Positions 18,157 to 27,046 of a DNA stretch of 64,000 bases are shown piece by piece (the first letter of the stretch is position 1; every line of letters starts with the position of its first letter). The notes under the pieces are model-generated. The model saw only the letters and a program-made list of their open reading frames with translations. It was not told where the DNA came from and did no database searches. The position numbers and the translations under genes are program-made. The stretch is from NORP110 sp051251595 (GTDB lineage: Bacteria > Pseudomonadota > Alphaproteobacteria > Rhodobacterales > Rhodobacteraceae), in the NCBI GenBank assembly GCA_051251595.1, contig JBPOFA010000007.1, forward strand, positions 1-64,000, written 5' to 3'.

Positions 18157-19371
18157 ATGTTGCCTTCCGCCGCGAAATATCTACTTATCTGTAACACATC
18201 GGATGGACTGACCGCCCAGTTGAACGGGGTTGTGGCACAAATACAGTATGCGCGGCGCTTAGGGTTGGAACCGATTGTTTACTTGCACGAACGCAGTTTT
18301 TTCTTTGGTGGACCAAACCCATATTATGAAAAAAGTCATGGCCCGAACAGCTGGGACTATATTTATGAACCCGTTGGCCCGTCTATTGATCAACTCCCCG
18401 ATTTTGTCGAATCCGGACAGGTTGTCACTGTTGCCAATGCATCAGAGCTTTTCCGCCTTTTCCGGTGGGACCCCAAAAGCTGGTTCATGAACCCATACGG
18501 ATATTACCGAAGTGTAGAAAACATGGCCGATGGTCCGTTTCCGCAAGCCTGGTGGACAGAGCAGCGTGACAAGGCACGGGAGTTTCTGAACGACGGTACG
18601 GTTCAGTTCAAGCCGTCTATCCTGCACCAGGTTCAAAAATTCGCGGATGAAAACTTTTCTGAAGACGCGCTGGGACTGCAATTGCGCGGGTCAGACAAGT
18701 TTGATTTCGGGATGGGTCCCAATTTGGCTCGAAAAGTAGAACCAGAAGAGTATTTTCCGCATATTGACCGCTACCTCAGCGAGCACCCCAAATGTAAGAC
18801 TATTTTTGTCGCGACGGATCAGCGCCAATGGCTAAAGGCGGTTCAAGCCCGCTATCCCGATCTCGTCGTATCCTTTTCCGAATGGTCGCTTGGGGATACG
18901 GACGACAACAAATTTCATGACGCCAAAGAAAAGGCCGCCCGCGGCATCGAAGTCGTTGTCGACTTTCTGCTGTTATCCAGATGCAGCTATGCGATCAAGT
19001 GCCATTCGGCGGTTGGAGAAATGGCCCTGGTCATGAACCCAGATCTTGCTGCAAATGACTTGAACTATGACAATCAACCCTATGTCGCAAAGAGCCGCGC
19101 ACTTCGGCTTATCTGTGCACCGTTGATATCGGCACTGTGTTGGATATGGGAACGTCTGTCGGATCGCAGCTTGGGCTTGGAAACTGTTGTTTCTGTGCAA
19201 AATGAAACAGTCATGGTCACCCCATCCAAACCAAGAGATCTAAACGTGAAAGTCGGTGCAAAAGGACAAACCGAACGGCCGAGTTTGCTTTCGAGACGTT
19301 TTGTATCCGACGTTTTCCAGAAAACGCTGCAGATTTTGTCTGGGTTTTGTTTCAAATACGAAAAACGCTAA
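18157..19371 (+). CDS. Putative glycosyltransferase, O-fucosyltransferase/NodZ-like
   Basis: A 404-residue cytoplasmic protein without an obvious signal. Three segments recall the GT-B fucosyltransferase group (GT23/NodZ, FUT8, O-FucT): LGLQLRGSDKF near residue 175 (the nucleotide-sugar basic motif, usually HxRRxDK), IFVATDQRQWLKAV near 213, and DFLLLSRCSYAIKCHSAVGE near 270. These match the order motif I, ATD motif and the CxYxIxxxSS-type motif. The His of motif I is replaced by Gln. The Arg of this motif contacts the GDP sugar in known members. The C-terminal about 80 residues have a basic low-complexity tail. A role as a sugar transferase is a motif-based inference; start is the ATG one codon inside a TTG. 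Confidence 0.6.
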   Translation: MLPSAAKYLLICNTSDGLTAQLNGVVAQIQYARRLGLEPIVYLHERSFFFGGPNPYYEKSHGPNSWDYIYEPVGPSIDQLPDFVESGQVVTVANASELFRLFRWDPKSWFMNPYGYYRSVENMADGPFPQAWWTEQRDKAREFLNDGTVQFKPSILHQVQKFADENFSEDALGLQLRGSDKFDFGMGPNLARKVEPEEYFPHIDRYLSEHPKCKTIFVATDQRQWLKAVQARYPDLVVSFSEWSLGDTDDNKFHDAKEKAARGIEVVVDFLLLSRCSYAIKCHSAVGEMALVMNPDLAANDLNYDNQPYVAKSRALRLICAPLISALCWIWERLSDRSLGLETVVSVQNETVMVTPSKPRDLNVKVGAKGQTERPSLLSRRFVSDVFQKTLQILSGFCFKYEKR

Positions 19372-19471
19372 GACGGCAACGCATGAATGGCACTTCAATC
19401 CGGGCGTCTTCTGGGCGGGTTTGGTTTGATCCTGCAAGGCACAATGCATGTTTTCGCTGGGGCCAATTGTG

Positions 19472-20347
19472 TTAACTAAAATTACGGAACAGGCGGGTTT
19501 TGCCAAACATTGATTCCAGTTCTTCGATGCGGTCCTTACTGTCATCCCACCTTTGATCCTGCACATCCGCAATGATTGCTTCGATGATCATCATCATTGC
19601 GACGGTCGAATCCCAGCTTGATGGCGCTTCCACAAAGGCATGGATGCTGTGATCGGCCAGCTTATTGATGGGGGACCCCCATTGATCGGTAAACAGAACG
19701 ATTTTGCTGTCGCGGTCTTTGGCCAGCCGGGCCAGTTTAAGCAGGTCGGTTTCATAGCGGCGGATATCGAAAATGATCAGGACAGAATTTGCGCCCATGT
19801 CCAACAGATATTGCGGCCAGACATTTGCAGAATGGCTCAGATGGGTGACATCGGGCCGGATGATTTGCAAATGGTTGAAAAGGTAATCCGCATTCGACCG
19901 GGTGATCCGTCCCCCGGCGAGGTAAAGGTGGTTTTCCTGCGTTGCCAAAAGCTGTGTGACTTGGTCAAAGGTATCAGGGCTCAACCGCTGTAATGTATTG
20001 CGAACATTAGAAGAAATCGCATCAGCAAACTGGTTCAGTGCATGTTCATCAGCGGCGTTGGCCAGCCAGGATTCTTTCTTGGCGATTGGGCCCTTAAGCT
20101 GGTCAGAGATTTCCCCCCGCAACGATGCCTGCATGTCGGGAAAGCCCTCAAACCCCAGCTTACGGGCCATCCGGATCACAGTGGGTGTGGAAACCCCGGC
20201 GGACTCTGCCAGGCTTGTGATCGTGCCTAGCCCGGCCACCGGATAGTCTTGCAGAATGACAGCGGCAAGTTGACGTTCCGCGGTGGTCAGGCTGTCCATG
20301 CAATCCTGCATGCGGAGTTTGACAGAAGTTGACGTGTTTTTCATCAT
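19472..20347 (-). CDS. MurR/RpiR-family transcriptional regulator
   Basis: A 291-residue regulator with an N-terminal RpiR helix-turn-helix (residues about 20-75, including SAGVSTPTVIRMARKLGF) and a C-terminal SIS sugar-isomerase-like domain (residues about 125-260, including ADYLFNHLQI and VLIIFDIRRYETDLL). Such proteins usually sense a phosphorylated sugar or small acid. It is divergent from the amidohydrolase/TRAP operon and is the obvious candidate to control it. I chose the start at 20347; the open frame continues 106 codons upstream across the promoter of the divergent gene, which is implausible. The last 70 codons are duplicated at 14654-14864. Confidence 0.9.
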   Translation of the reverse strand: MMKNTSTSVKLRMQDCMDSLTTAERQLAAVILQDYPVAGLGTITSLAESAGVSTPTVIRMARKLGFEGFPDMQASLRGEISDQLKGPIAKKESWLANAADEHALNQFADAISSNVRNTLQRLSPDTFDQVTQLLATQENHLYLAGGRITRSNADYLFNHLQIIRPDVTHLSHSANVWPQYLLDMGANSVLIIFDIRRYETDLLKLARLAKDRDSKIVLFTDQWGSPINKLADHSIHAFVEAPSSWDSTVAMMMIIEAIIADVQDQRWDDSKDRIEELESMFGKTRLFRNFS

Positions 20348-20380
20348 CGAGGCCCGGTTGCTAAAGAAAATATTCGAATT

Positions 20381-20392
20381 TTGCACCTGCAA
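20381..20392. promoter_or_regulatory. Candidate RpiR operator TTGCA-N2-TGCAA
   Basis: A perfect 5-bp inverted repeat lies 34 bp upstream of the regulator start and 50 bp upstream of the amidohydrolase start, in the only gap between the divergent genes. A TTGACA -35-like hexamer for the plus-strand operon follows at 20406-20411, though no clear -10 sits at ideal spacing. Confidence 0.35.
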
Positions 20393-20441
20393 GTATGAAA
20401 CGTTCTTGACACAAAATCCATTCCTGTAATGAATTGTACAT

Positions 20442-21260
20442 ATGGGGATGGTGGCATTGAATAAAATTTTACTGACTCGCGAGGAAGGACCAGCGGCCGA
20501 GGTGATAAACCCGGACGGCGCGGCCAACATTATTTTGGTGTGCGAACATGCCAGTTCCATGATCCCCGCCAGCCTGTCCGGTTTGGGTCTGTCGGCAGAA
20601 GATCGGGTTGCGCATATTGCCTGGGATCCAGGCGCGCTTGCGGTTGCCAAAAACCTAAGCGACATGCTGGATGCGCCATTGGTCGTCTCTCGGGTTTCGC
20701 GGTTGGTTTATGATTGCAATCGTCCGCCCTCATCGCCAGAGGCGATGCGTGACAAAAGCGAAATTTATGACATTCCCGGCAACAAGGACCTGTCGTCAGA
20801 GGACCGTGATTTGCGGGTAAGGGCGGTTTATGAGCCGTTTCAGACCCTGCTGCACGACGTGATTGAAGAACGCGCAGATACCGCGCCGACGATTGTCACG
20901 GTGCACAGTTTTACACCGACCTATTTCGGGGCCCCGCGCGCCGTTCAGATTGGGTTGTTGCACGACACAGATGATCGCCTGGCCGAGGCCATGTTGGCCA
21001 CAGCGCCTGAAGTCACAAAATTGCAAACCATGCTGAACCGGCCTTACGGGCCCGAAGATGGCGTTACGCACACACTTGTCGAACATGCCTGTTCGCGCGG
21101 TTTGTTGAATGTGATGATTGAAATTCGTAACGATCTGGTGACCACGACAACAGAAGTGGACGCGATGTCTGAAATTCTGTCTAAGATGATCACGACGGGG
21201 CGAAAGACATGTGCCGCGACGACCAGTGATCAACAGGGTGGGGATGAGCGCGCATGTTGA
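20442..21260 (+). CDS. N-formylglutamate amidohydrolase-family protein
   Basis: A 272-residue zinc amidohydrolase-like protein. The N-terminal half has the family signature VCEHASSMIP, WDPGALAVA and SRLVYDCNRP; TVHSFTPTYFG follows near residue 150. In histidine degradation the family hydrolyses N-formyl-L-glutamate. No hut genes are nearby, so here it may instead release glutamate from another N-acyl or gamma-glutamyl compound made by the ligase encoded 3 kb downstream. It begins the plus-strand operon and overlaps the TRAP small-permease gene by 7 bp. Confidence 0.88.
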   Translation: MGMVALNKILLTREEGPAAEVINPDGAANIILVCEHASSMIPASLSGLGLSAEDRVAHIAWDPGALAVAKNLSDMLDAPLVVSRVSRLVYDCNRPPSSPEAMRDKSEIYDIPGNKDLSSEDRDLRVRAVYEPFQTLLHDVIEERADTAPTIVTVHSFTPTYFGAPRAVQIGLLHDTDDRLAEAMLATAPEVTKLQTMLNRPYGPEDGVTHTLVEHACSRGLLNVMIEIRNDLVTTTTEVDAMSEILSKMITTGRKTCAATTSDQQGGDERAC

Positions 21261-21823
21261 AATTTATCCGTGGTTTTGTACGCGGCGTTGACGCGATCAA
21301 CTATCGCATTGGGCGCATCGCTATGTATGGCATCTTTGTCATCATTGGCATTCTGCTGTGGTCCTCTGTCAATAAGACGCTGTTTTTGCCGTCATTGTGG
21401 ACCCTGGAAATGGCGCAGTTTGCGATGGTCGCCTATTACGTCTTGGGCGGACCGTATTCCATTCAGCTTGGGTCCAACGTGCGCATGGATTTGCTTTATG
21501 GTGAGTGGTCACCGCGCAAAAAGGCGTGGTTTGATCTGTTCACAGTGATGCTGTTGATTTTCTATCTGTGCGTTTTGTTTTACGGCGCGGTAAGCTCGAC
21601 GGCCTATTCATTTGGCTATTGGGGGACAGAGCCGTTTTCCTTCTTTGGTGGTTTGCTGACCGGAAGTGAAGAGATCGGCCATATGGAACGGTCCTCATCC
21701 GCCTGGCGGCCCTATCTTTGGCCGGTCAAAGTCATCATGATCGTAGGCATCTTCCTGATGCTGCTGCAGTGCATATCCGAATTCCTGAAAGATCTGCTTT
21801 ACCTGAGAGGCGTGGCCATCTGA
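21254..21823 (+). CDS. TRAP transporter small permease (DctQ-like)
   Basis: A 189-residue inner-membrane protein with four predicted helices (about residues 20-40, 50-70, 90-115 and 155-175), the usual layout for DctQ subunits. It forms the membrane complex with the large permease, whose ATG overlaps its TGA stop by one base. A GGATGAG ribosome site lies within the end of the amidohydrolase gene. Confidence 0.92.
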   Translation: MLKFIRGFVRGVDAINYRIGRIAMYGIFVIIGILLWSSVNKTLFLPSLWTLEMAQFAMVAYYVLGGPYSIQLGSNVRMDLLYGEWSPRKKAWFDLFTVMLLIFYLCVLFYGAVSSTAYSFGYWGTEPFSFFGGLLTGSEEIGHMERSSSAWRPYLWPVKVIMIVGIFLMLLQCISEFLKDLLYLRGVAI

Positions 21824-23148
21824 TGTCATATGAATTGATCGCCACGTTGATGTTTTCCTCAATGATGTTGATGCTGCTCACCGGGCAGCGGGTTTTTGGG
21901 GCTATTGGTTTCATTGCCGTTGTCGCGGCTTTGGTGCTGTGGGGCGACAAGGGCGGGTTTGATATCGGGTTTGCAGCGGCCATGAAGTTGATGAAATGGT
22001 ATCCGCTGCTGACCCTGCCAATGTTTATTTTCATGGGCTACGTTCTGTCCGAAAGCAAAATTGCCGACGATCTTTACAAGATGTTCCATGTCTGGATGGG
22101 CGGTTTGCGCGGCGGGTTGGCCATTGGGACCATCGGCCTCATGGTGTTGATTTCAGCCATGAACGGGCTCAGCGTTGCGGGCATGGCGATTGGGTCCACC
22201 ATCGCATTGCCAGAGCTGTTAAAGCGAGGATATGACAAACGGATGGTGACAGGGGTGATCCAGGCGGGGTCTTCGCTTGGGATCTTGGTGCCGCCTTCTG
22301 TCGTGCTGGTGCTTTATGCGATGATTGCACGCCAACCCGTGGGCCAGCTGTGGCTGGCAGGCGTCGTGCCTGGGTTGATGATGGCGTCCCTGTTTATCAT
22401 TTATATTATCGTGCGCTGTTGGATGAACCCTGATCTTGGCCCGGTTCTGTCGCGCGAAGATCGTGACATTCCACGCGCCGAAAAGCTGCGGTTGCTGCGG
22501 GCCGGGCTGCTGCCTGTGGTCATTTTTGCCGTCATGATGGTCCCCTTTGTGAATGGCTGGACCTCGCTTGTTGAAAGCTCTGCCATTGGGGCATTGGCGG
22601 CCTTTGCCGCCGCGGTTTTGAAAGGGCGGATGACCCGTGAGGTCTTTGAAAATTCTGTCCGCAACACGCTTGGCATCACTTGTATGTTCATGTGGATCAT
22701 CCTTGCCGCATTGGCTTTTGGGGCCGTGTTTGACGGGCTGGGGGCGGTCAAGGCCATTGAGAGCCTGTTTACCGAGCGTCTGAACCTGAGCCCTTGGGTG
22801 ATCCTGATCCTGATGCAGCTGACCTTTATCCTGATGGGAACCTTCCTTGACGATACGGCGATGCTGGTGATCGTGGCACCACTTTACGTGCCGCTTGTCG
22901 GGGCGCTTGGCTTTGATCTGGTCTGGTATGGTATACTATACACGATCACCTGTCAGATCGCCTATATGACGCCGCCCTTTGGGTACAACCTGTTCCTGAT
23001 GCGGGCCATGGCCCCGCCTGAAATATCCATTCAGGACATTTACAGATCCATTGGCCCTTTTGTTATCGTCATGGTGTTCGCCCTGATCATCGTGATGGCC
23101 TTTCCGCAGGTTGCCCTGTGGCTTCCGAACTATGTGTACGCGCAATAA
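21823..23148 (+). CDS. TRAP transporter large permease (DctM-like)
   Basis: A 441-residue DctM-type permease with about 12 helices, mediating sodium-coupled uptake. The conserved run GVIQAGSSLGILVPPSVVLV around residue 145 and the later MGTFLDDTAMLVIVAPLYVP are typical. The start at 21823 overlaps the stop of the small permease (TGATG); a longer reading would run deep into the upstream gene. It works with the solute-binding protein encoded 52 bp downstream. Confidence 0.94.
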   Translation: MSYELIATLMFSSMMLMLLTGQRVFGAIGFIAVVAALVLWGDKGGFDIGFAAAMKLMKWYPLLTLPMFIFMGYVLSESKIADDLYKMFHVWMGGLRGGLAIGTIGLMVLISAMNGLSVAGMAIGSTIALPELLKRGYDKRMVTGVIQAGSSLGILVPPSVVLVLYAMIARQPVGQLWLAGVVPGLMMASLFIIYIIVRCWMNPDLGPVLSREDRDIPRAEKLRLLRAGLLPVVIFAVMMVPFVNGWTSLVESSAIGALAAFAAAVLKGRMTREVFENSVRNTLGITCMFMWIILAALAFGAVFDGLGAVKAIESLFTERLNLSPWVILILMQLTFILMGTFLDDTAMLVIVAPLYVPLVGALGFDLVWYGILYTITCQIAYMTPPFGYNLFLMRAMAPPEISIQDIYRSIGPFVIVMVFALIIVMAFPQVALWLPNYVYAQ

Positions 23149-23200
23149 CCCTAAGAACTCCGGATACGGAGCACACCCAAAACCAACGAAGGAGAATACG

Positions 23201-24238
23201 ATGACATCTAGACGTAAGTTTCTCAGCACAGCCGCGCTTGGTGGCGCTGCTGCTGTGGCCGCTCCGGCCATTGTCAAAGCGCAAGCGCCGATCAAATGGC
23301 GCTTTCAAACCTATGCCGGTGCGGCCCTTGGCGAATTCGTGACCAAACCTGCGATTGACTACATCAACAACGCCGCAAATGGCGAGATGGAAATAGAGCT
23401 GTTCTATGCGGATCAGATCGTTCCGACCGGTGAATTGTTCCAGGCGCTTCAGCGTGGCACGATTGACGCGGTGCATTCTGACGATGACTCAATGGCCTCG
23501 CCAACACCTTTGCAGGTTTTCGGCGGGTATTTCCCATTGGCCACCAAGCACGCCCTGGACGTGCCTGTGTTGTTTGAACAGTATGGCCTGGCCGATATCT
23601 GGCGCACCGAATATGAAAAAGTCGGCGTGCAATGGCTGTCTGCCGCAGGGCAGGACCCTTGTAACTTTAACACCAAGAAAGAGGTCACTTCGCTTGCTGA
23701 TCTCGATGGTCTGAAGCTTTACACATTCCCAACTGCTGGACGTTTCTTGTCCCAGTTTGGTGTTGTGCCTGTGTCGATCCCTTATGAAGACGCAGAAGTT
23801 GCGGTTCAGACCGGAGAGCTGGACGGCATGGCATGGTCGGGCATTACCGAAGACTACACCGTCGGCTGGGCCAATGTGACGGATTACTTCCTGACCAACA
23901 ACATCTCTGGTGCGTGGATCGGGTCGTTCTATGTCAACCAGGGTGTCTGGGCTGATCTGCCGGAACACCTGAAGGCAATCGTCATGGCGGGTATCGAGGC
24001 CAGCCACACCTATCGTAACCAGTGGTATTGGGGCGGCGAGGCACGTTTGCGGGCCCAAGGTGACAAGCTGAAACTGCGCTCTATTCCACAAGAGGAATGG
24101 AAAGTGGTAGAGGATGCCGCCGTGAAGTTCTGGGATGAAATCGCCGAAGAAGGTGAAATCAACGCCAAAATCGTACAGATCTTCCGGGATTATAACGAGG
24201 TCACCAGCAAAGCTGGCCCTCCATACACATTCGGATAA
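23201..24238 (+). CDS. TRAP transporter solute-binding protein (DctP family)
   Basis: A 345-residue periplasmic receptor with a twin-arginine signal (MTSRRKFLSTAALGG, cleavage near VKAQA). The mature part has the DctP fold, including the conserved Arg-containing region and TGELDGMAWSG near residue 210. Tat export and similarity to the subgroup binding keto or amino acids hint at an acidic organic ligand, which I cannot specify. GGAG precedes the ATG by 6 bp. A terminator-like hairpin follows, so downstream enzymes may be expressed at a lower level than the receptor. Confidence 0.92.
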   Translation: MTSRRKFLSTAALGGAAAVAAPAIVKAQAPIKWRFQTYAGAALGEFVTKPAIDYINNAANGEMEIELFYADQIVPTGELFQALQRGTIDAVHSDDDSMASPTPLQVFGGYFPLATKHALDVPVLFEQYGLADIWRTEYEKVGVQWLSAAGQDPCNFNTKKEVTSLADLDGLKLYTFPTAGRFLSQFGVVPVSIPYEDAEVAVQTGELDGMAWSGITEDYTVGWANVTDYFLTNNISGAWIGSFYVNQGVWADLPEHLKAIVMAGIEASHTYRNQWYWGGEARLRAQGDKLKLRSIPQEEWKVVEDAAVKFWDEIAEEGEINAKIVQIFRDYNEVTSKAGPPYTFG

Positions 24239-24247
24239 GTAAACCAC

Positions 24248-24276
24248 GCGGGGCATCCACTGGGTGCCCCGTTTCT
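24248..24276 (+). terminator. Intra-operon hairpin after the TRAP receptor gene
   Basis: Stem CGGGGCA with TGCCCCG, 9-nt loop, followed by TTTCTT. It lies between the receptor gene and the ligase gene and probably gives partial termination. Confidence 0.6.
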
Positions 24277-24299
24277 TCCCCCCATCAAGGAGCCCGCCA

Positions 24300-25664
24300 A
24301 TGCCCGGAAATTTGACCTTTGAAGACCTGAAAGCCCAAGTTGCGGATGGCAGCGTAGACACGGTTTTGGCCTGTCTTGTGGACATGCAGGGCCGTTTGAT
24401 GGGCAAACGGTTCCATGCCGTAAATTTCGTAGAGACATCCTATAAAGAAACCCATTGCTGCAACTATCTTCTGGCGACTGATCTGGAAATGGCGACGCCG
24501 GATGGCTATGCCTCTAGCAGCTGGCAGGGTGGCTATGGCGATTACATCATGCAGCCCGACCTGACGACGTTGCGTCCCGTGCCGTGGCTGGAAGGCACGG
24601 TGATGGTGATTTGCGATGTGCTCGATCATCACACCCATGAACCGGTTCCGCATTCGCCACGCGCCGTGCTGAAAAAACAGATCGCACGGCTAGATGCGCT
24701 TGGCCTGACAGCGATGATGGCGACAGAGCTTGAATTTTTCCTGTTTGATCAAACCCTTGATGAAATCACCAAGGCGGGTTTCCGGGATCTGAAACCGATC
24801 AGCAACTACAACGAAGACTACCATATTCTGCAGACCACCAAGGAAGAATCCGTGATGCGCCCCTTGCGCAATCACCTGTTTGCCGCCGGCCTGCCCATTG
24901 AAAACACCAAGGGAGAGGCCGAGGCCGGTCAGGAAGAGCTGAACATCCGTTACTCCGCCGCCCTGGATTGCGCCGACCATCACACAATCGCGAAACATGC
25001 GGTCAAGGAAATCGCCTGGCAGCAGCGCCATGCGGCAACTTTCCTGCCCAAATGGCACCATGATAAGGTGGGCAGCTCATCCCATGTGCATCAGTCGCTG
25101 TGGAAGGACGGAACCCCCGTCTTCGTCGATGAAAACGCAGAACTCGGCATGTCTGACACGATGCGCCACTACATGGCCGGTTTGATCAAATATGCGCCTG
25201 ATTACACATGGTTCCTGGCACCCTATGTGAACAGCTACAAACGGTTCGCCAAGGGCACATTCGCACCGACAAAAACCGTTTGGTCCGTGGACAACCGCAC
25301 AGCTGGCTTCCGTTTGTGCGGTGAAGGCACCAAAGGCATCCGCGTGGAATGCCGCATCGGTGGCTCTGATCTGAACCCGTATCTGGCGCAAGCCGCCATG
25401 TTGGCCGCAGGGATCAAAGGCATCGAAGAAAAGCTGGAACTGGCACCGCCCAGCACAGGGGATGTGTATGAAGACGCCAAAGCGGGCGACATTCCGCAAT
25501 CGCTGCGGGCGTCCACGGACACATTGCGAAATTCCAAGATGCTGCGAGAGGCTATGGGGGACTATGTGGTTGATCACTACACCCGCGCCGCTGAATGGGA
25601 ACAAGAAGAATTTGACCGCGTCGTCACCGATTGGGAAATCGCACGCGGCTTTGAAAAGGCCTGA
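24300..25664 (+). CDS. Glutamine-synthetase-like gamma-glutamyl ligase
   Basis: A 454-residue member of the glutamine synthetase superfamily, closer in motif style to PuuA/GlnA3-4-type ligases than to GlnA. Visible are the N-terminal beta-grasp (VDMQGRLMGKRF), metal-binding ATELEFFLF near 145, EAEAGQEELNIRY near 205, SSSHVHQSL near 260 and the DNRTAGFRL and ECRIGGSDLNPYLA segments near 335-365. GlnA's adenylylation-site tail is absent. Such enzymes use ATP to join the glutamate gamma-carboxyl to an amine. Start at 24300 follows AAGGAG. It is followed 2 bp later by an aldehyde dehydrogenase. Confidence 0.88.
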   Translation: MPGNLTFEDLKAQVADGSVDTVLACLVDMQGRLMGKRFHAVNFVETSYKETHCCNYLLATDLEMATPDGYASSSWQGGYGDYIMQPDLTTLRPVPWLEGTVMVICDVLDHHTHEPVPHSPRAVLKKQIARLDALGLTAMMATELEFFLFDQTLDEITKAGFRDLKPISNYNEDYHILQTTKEESVMRPLRNHLFAAGLPIENTKGEAEAGQEELNIRYSAALDCADHHTIAKHAVKEIAWQQRHAATFLPKWHHDKVGSSSHVHQSLWKDGTPVFVDENAELGMSDTMRHYMAGLIKYAPDYTWFLAPYVNSYKRFAKGTFAPTKTVWSVDNRTAGFRLCGEGTKGIRVECRIGGSDLNPYLAQAAMLAAGIKGIEEKLELAPPSTGDVYEDAKAGDIPQSLRASTDTLRNSKMLREAMGDYVVDHYTRAAEWEQEEFDRVVTDWEIARGFEKA

Positions 25665-25666
25665 CA

Positions 25667-27043
25667 ATGACAAAGACTTTACAGTGCATCTCGCCGATTG
25701 ACGGCAGTGTCTATGCGACCCGCGAAACCCTAAGCTCGGATGAGGCCAGCGGCGTTGCCACACGGGCGCGTGCCGCGCAAAAGGCCTGGGCCGCGCGCCC
25801 AATGGCTGAACGCATCGCCTTGGTGCGGGCAGGGGTGGCCCTTATTGGCCAACAGACAGACCGCATGGTTGCAGAGCTGGCCCATCAAATGGGTCGTCCG
25901 GTGCGCTATGGTGGTGAATTTGGCGGGTTCAACGAACGCGCCAGCCATATGGCTGATATTGCCGAACAGGCCCTGGCGCCGATCATCGTGGAAGACAGCG
26001 ACAGTTTCCTGCGCAAAATCGAACGCGAACCCCTTGGCGTGGTTCTGGTCGTTGCGCCTTGGAATTACCCCTATATGACAGCCGTGAACACCGTGGCCCC
26101 GGCGCTGATCGCGGGCAACACTGTTGTGCTGAAACATGCCACCCAAACCTTGTTGGTTGGGGAACATATGGCAGAGGCGTTTCACGCCGCTGGCATCCCA
26201 GAGGATGTTTTCCAGAACGTGTTCCTGGATCATGAAACCACCAGCAGCCTGATTGCCGGACGGGCCTTCAACTTTGTCAATTTCACCGGGTCTGTCGGCG
26301 GCGGTAAAGCGATGGAAATCGCGGCAGCCGGGACATTCACGGGCGTTGGCACCGAACTTGGCGGCAAAGATCCAGGCTATGTCCGCGCCGACGCTGATCT
26401 TGACGCAGCGGTGGACACGTTGATTGACGGAGCAATGTTCAATTCCGGCCAATGCTGTTGCGGGATTGAACGGATTTACGTTCACGAAAGCCTGTATGAC
26501 GCTTTTGTCGAAAAGGCCGTGGCGATTGTAAAAGGCTATAAGCTGGGCAACCCCTTGGACAGTGAAACCACGATTGGCCCGATGGCCAGTGTGCGTTTTG
26601 CGGATGAGGTCCGCGCCCAAATCGCAGAGGCCGTCGCCGCTGGCGCGACCCCGCATATCGACACGATGCCACAGGATGATGGTGGCGCCTATCTGACGCC
26701 GCAAATTCTGACCAATGTCACCCATGACATGCGCGTCATGCGCGACGAAAGCTTTGGTCCGGTTGTCGGCATCATGTCTGTAAAGGACGACGCAGAAGCC
26801 ATTGAATTGATGAACGATAGTTCCTTTGGTCTGACCGCGTCCATCTGGACGGCTGACACGAATGTCGCCGAAGAGATCGGTCGCCAGTTGGAAACCGGAA
26901 CCGTGTTCATGAACCGCTGTGATTACCTTGATCCCGCCCTGTGCTGGACCGGATGCAAAGACACCGGGCGCGGCGGCGGTCTGTCTGTCATCGGGTTCCA
27001 CAACCTGACCCACCCTAAATCTTACCACTTGAAAAAGGCCTAA
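25667..27043 (+). CDS. Aldehyde dehydrogenase, NAD(P)-dependent
   Basis: A 458-residue ALDH-superfamily enzyme. Key elements: VVAPWNYPY near 127 (Asn of the oxyanion hole), the NAD segment NFTGSVGGGKAME near 205, the general-base Glu in GTELGGKDPGY near 230, and the catalytic cysteine in NSGQCCCGIERIY near 263, where three cysteines stand in a row. The start codon lies 2 bp after the ligase stop. In a gamma-glutamylation route it would oxidise a gamma-glutamyl aminoaldehyde to the acid. Other aldehydes, such as the product of the aldolase encoded downstream, are possible. Confidence 0.93.
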   Translation: MTKTLQCISPIDGSVYATRETLSSDEASGVATRARAAQKAWAARPMAERIALVRAGVALIGQQTDRMVAELAHQMGRPVRYGGEFGGFNERASHMADIAEQALAPIIVEDSDSFLRKIEREPLGVVLVVAPWNYPYMTAVNTVAPALIAGNTVVLKHATQTLLVGEHMAEAFHAAGIPEDVFQNVFLDHETTSSLIAGRAFNFVNFTGSVGGGKAMEIAAAGTFTGVGTELGGKDPGYVRADADLDAAVDTLIDGAMFNSGQCCCGIERIYVHESLYDAFVEKAVAIVKGYKLGNPLDSETTIGPMASVRFADEVRAQIAEAVAAGATPHIDTMPQDDGGAYLTPQILTNVTHDMRVMRDESFGPVVGIMSVKDDAEAIELMNDSSFGLTASIWTADTNVAEEIGRQLETGTVFMNRCDYLDPALCWTGCKDTGRGGGLSVIGFHNLTHPKSYHLKKA

Positions 27044-27046
27044 TCG

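Noticed and set aside
20442..21260. Histidine degradation assignment for the N-formylglutamate amidohydrolase-like gene
   Set aside because: No hutH, hutU, hutI or hutF gene is nearby, and the gene is fused into a TRAP/ligase operon.
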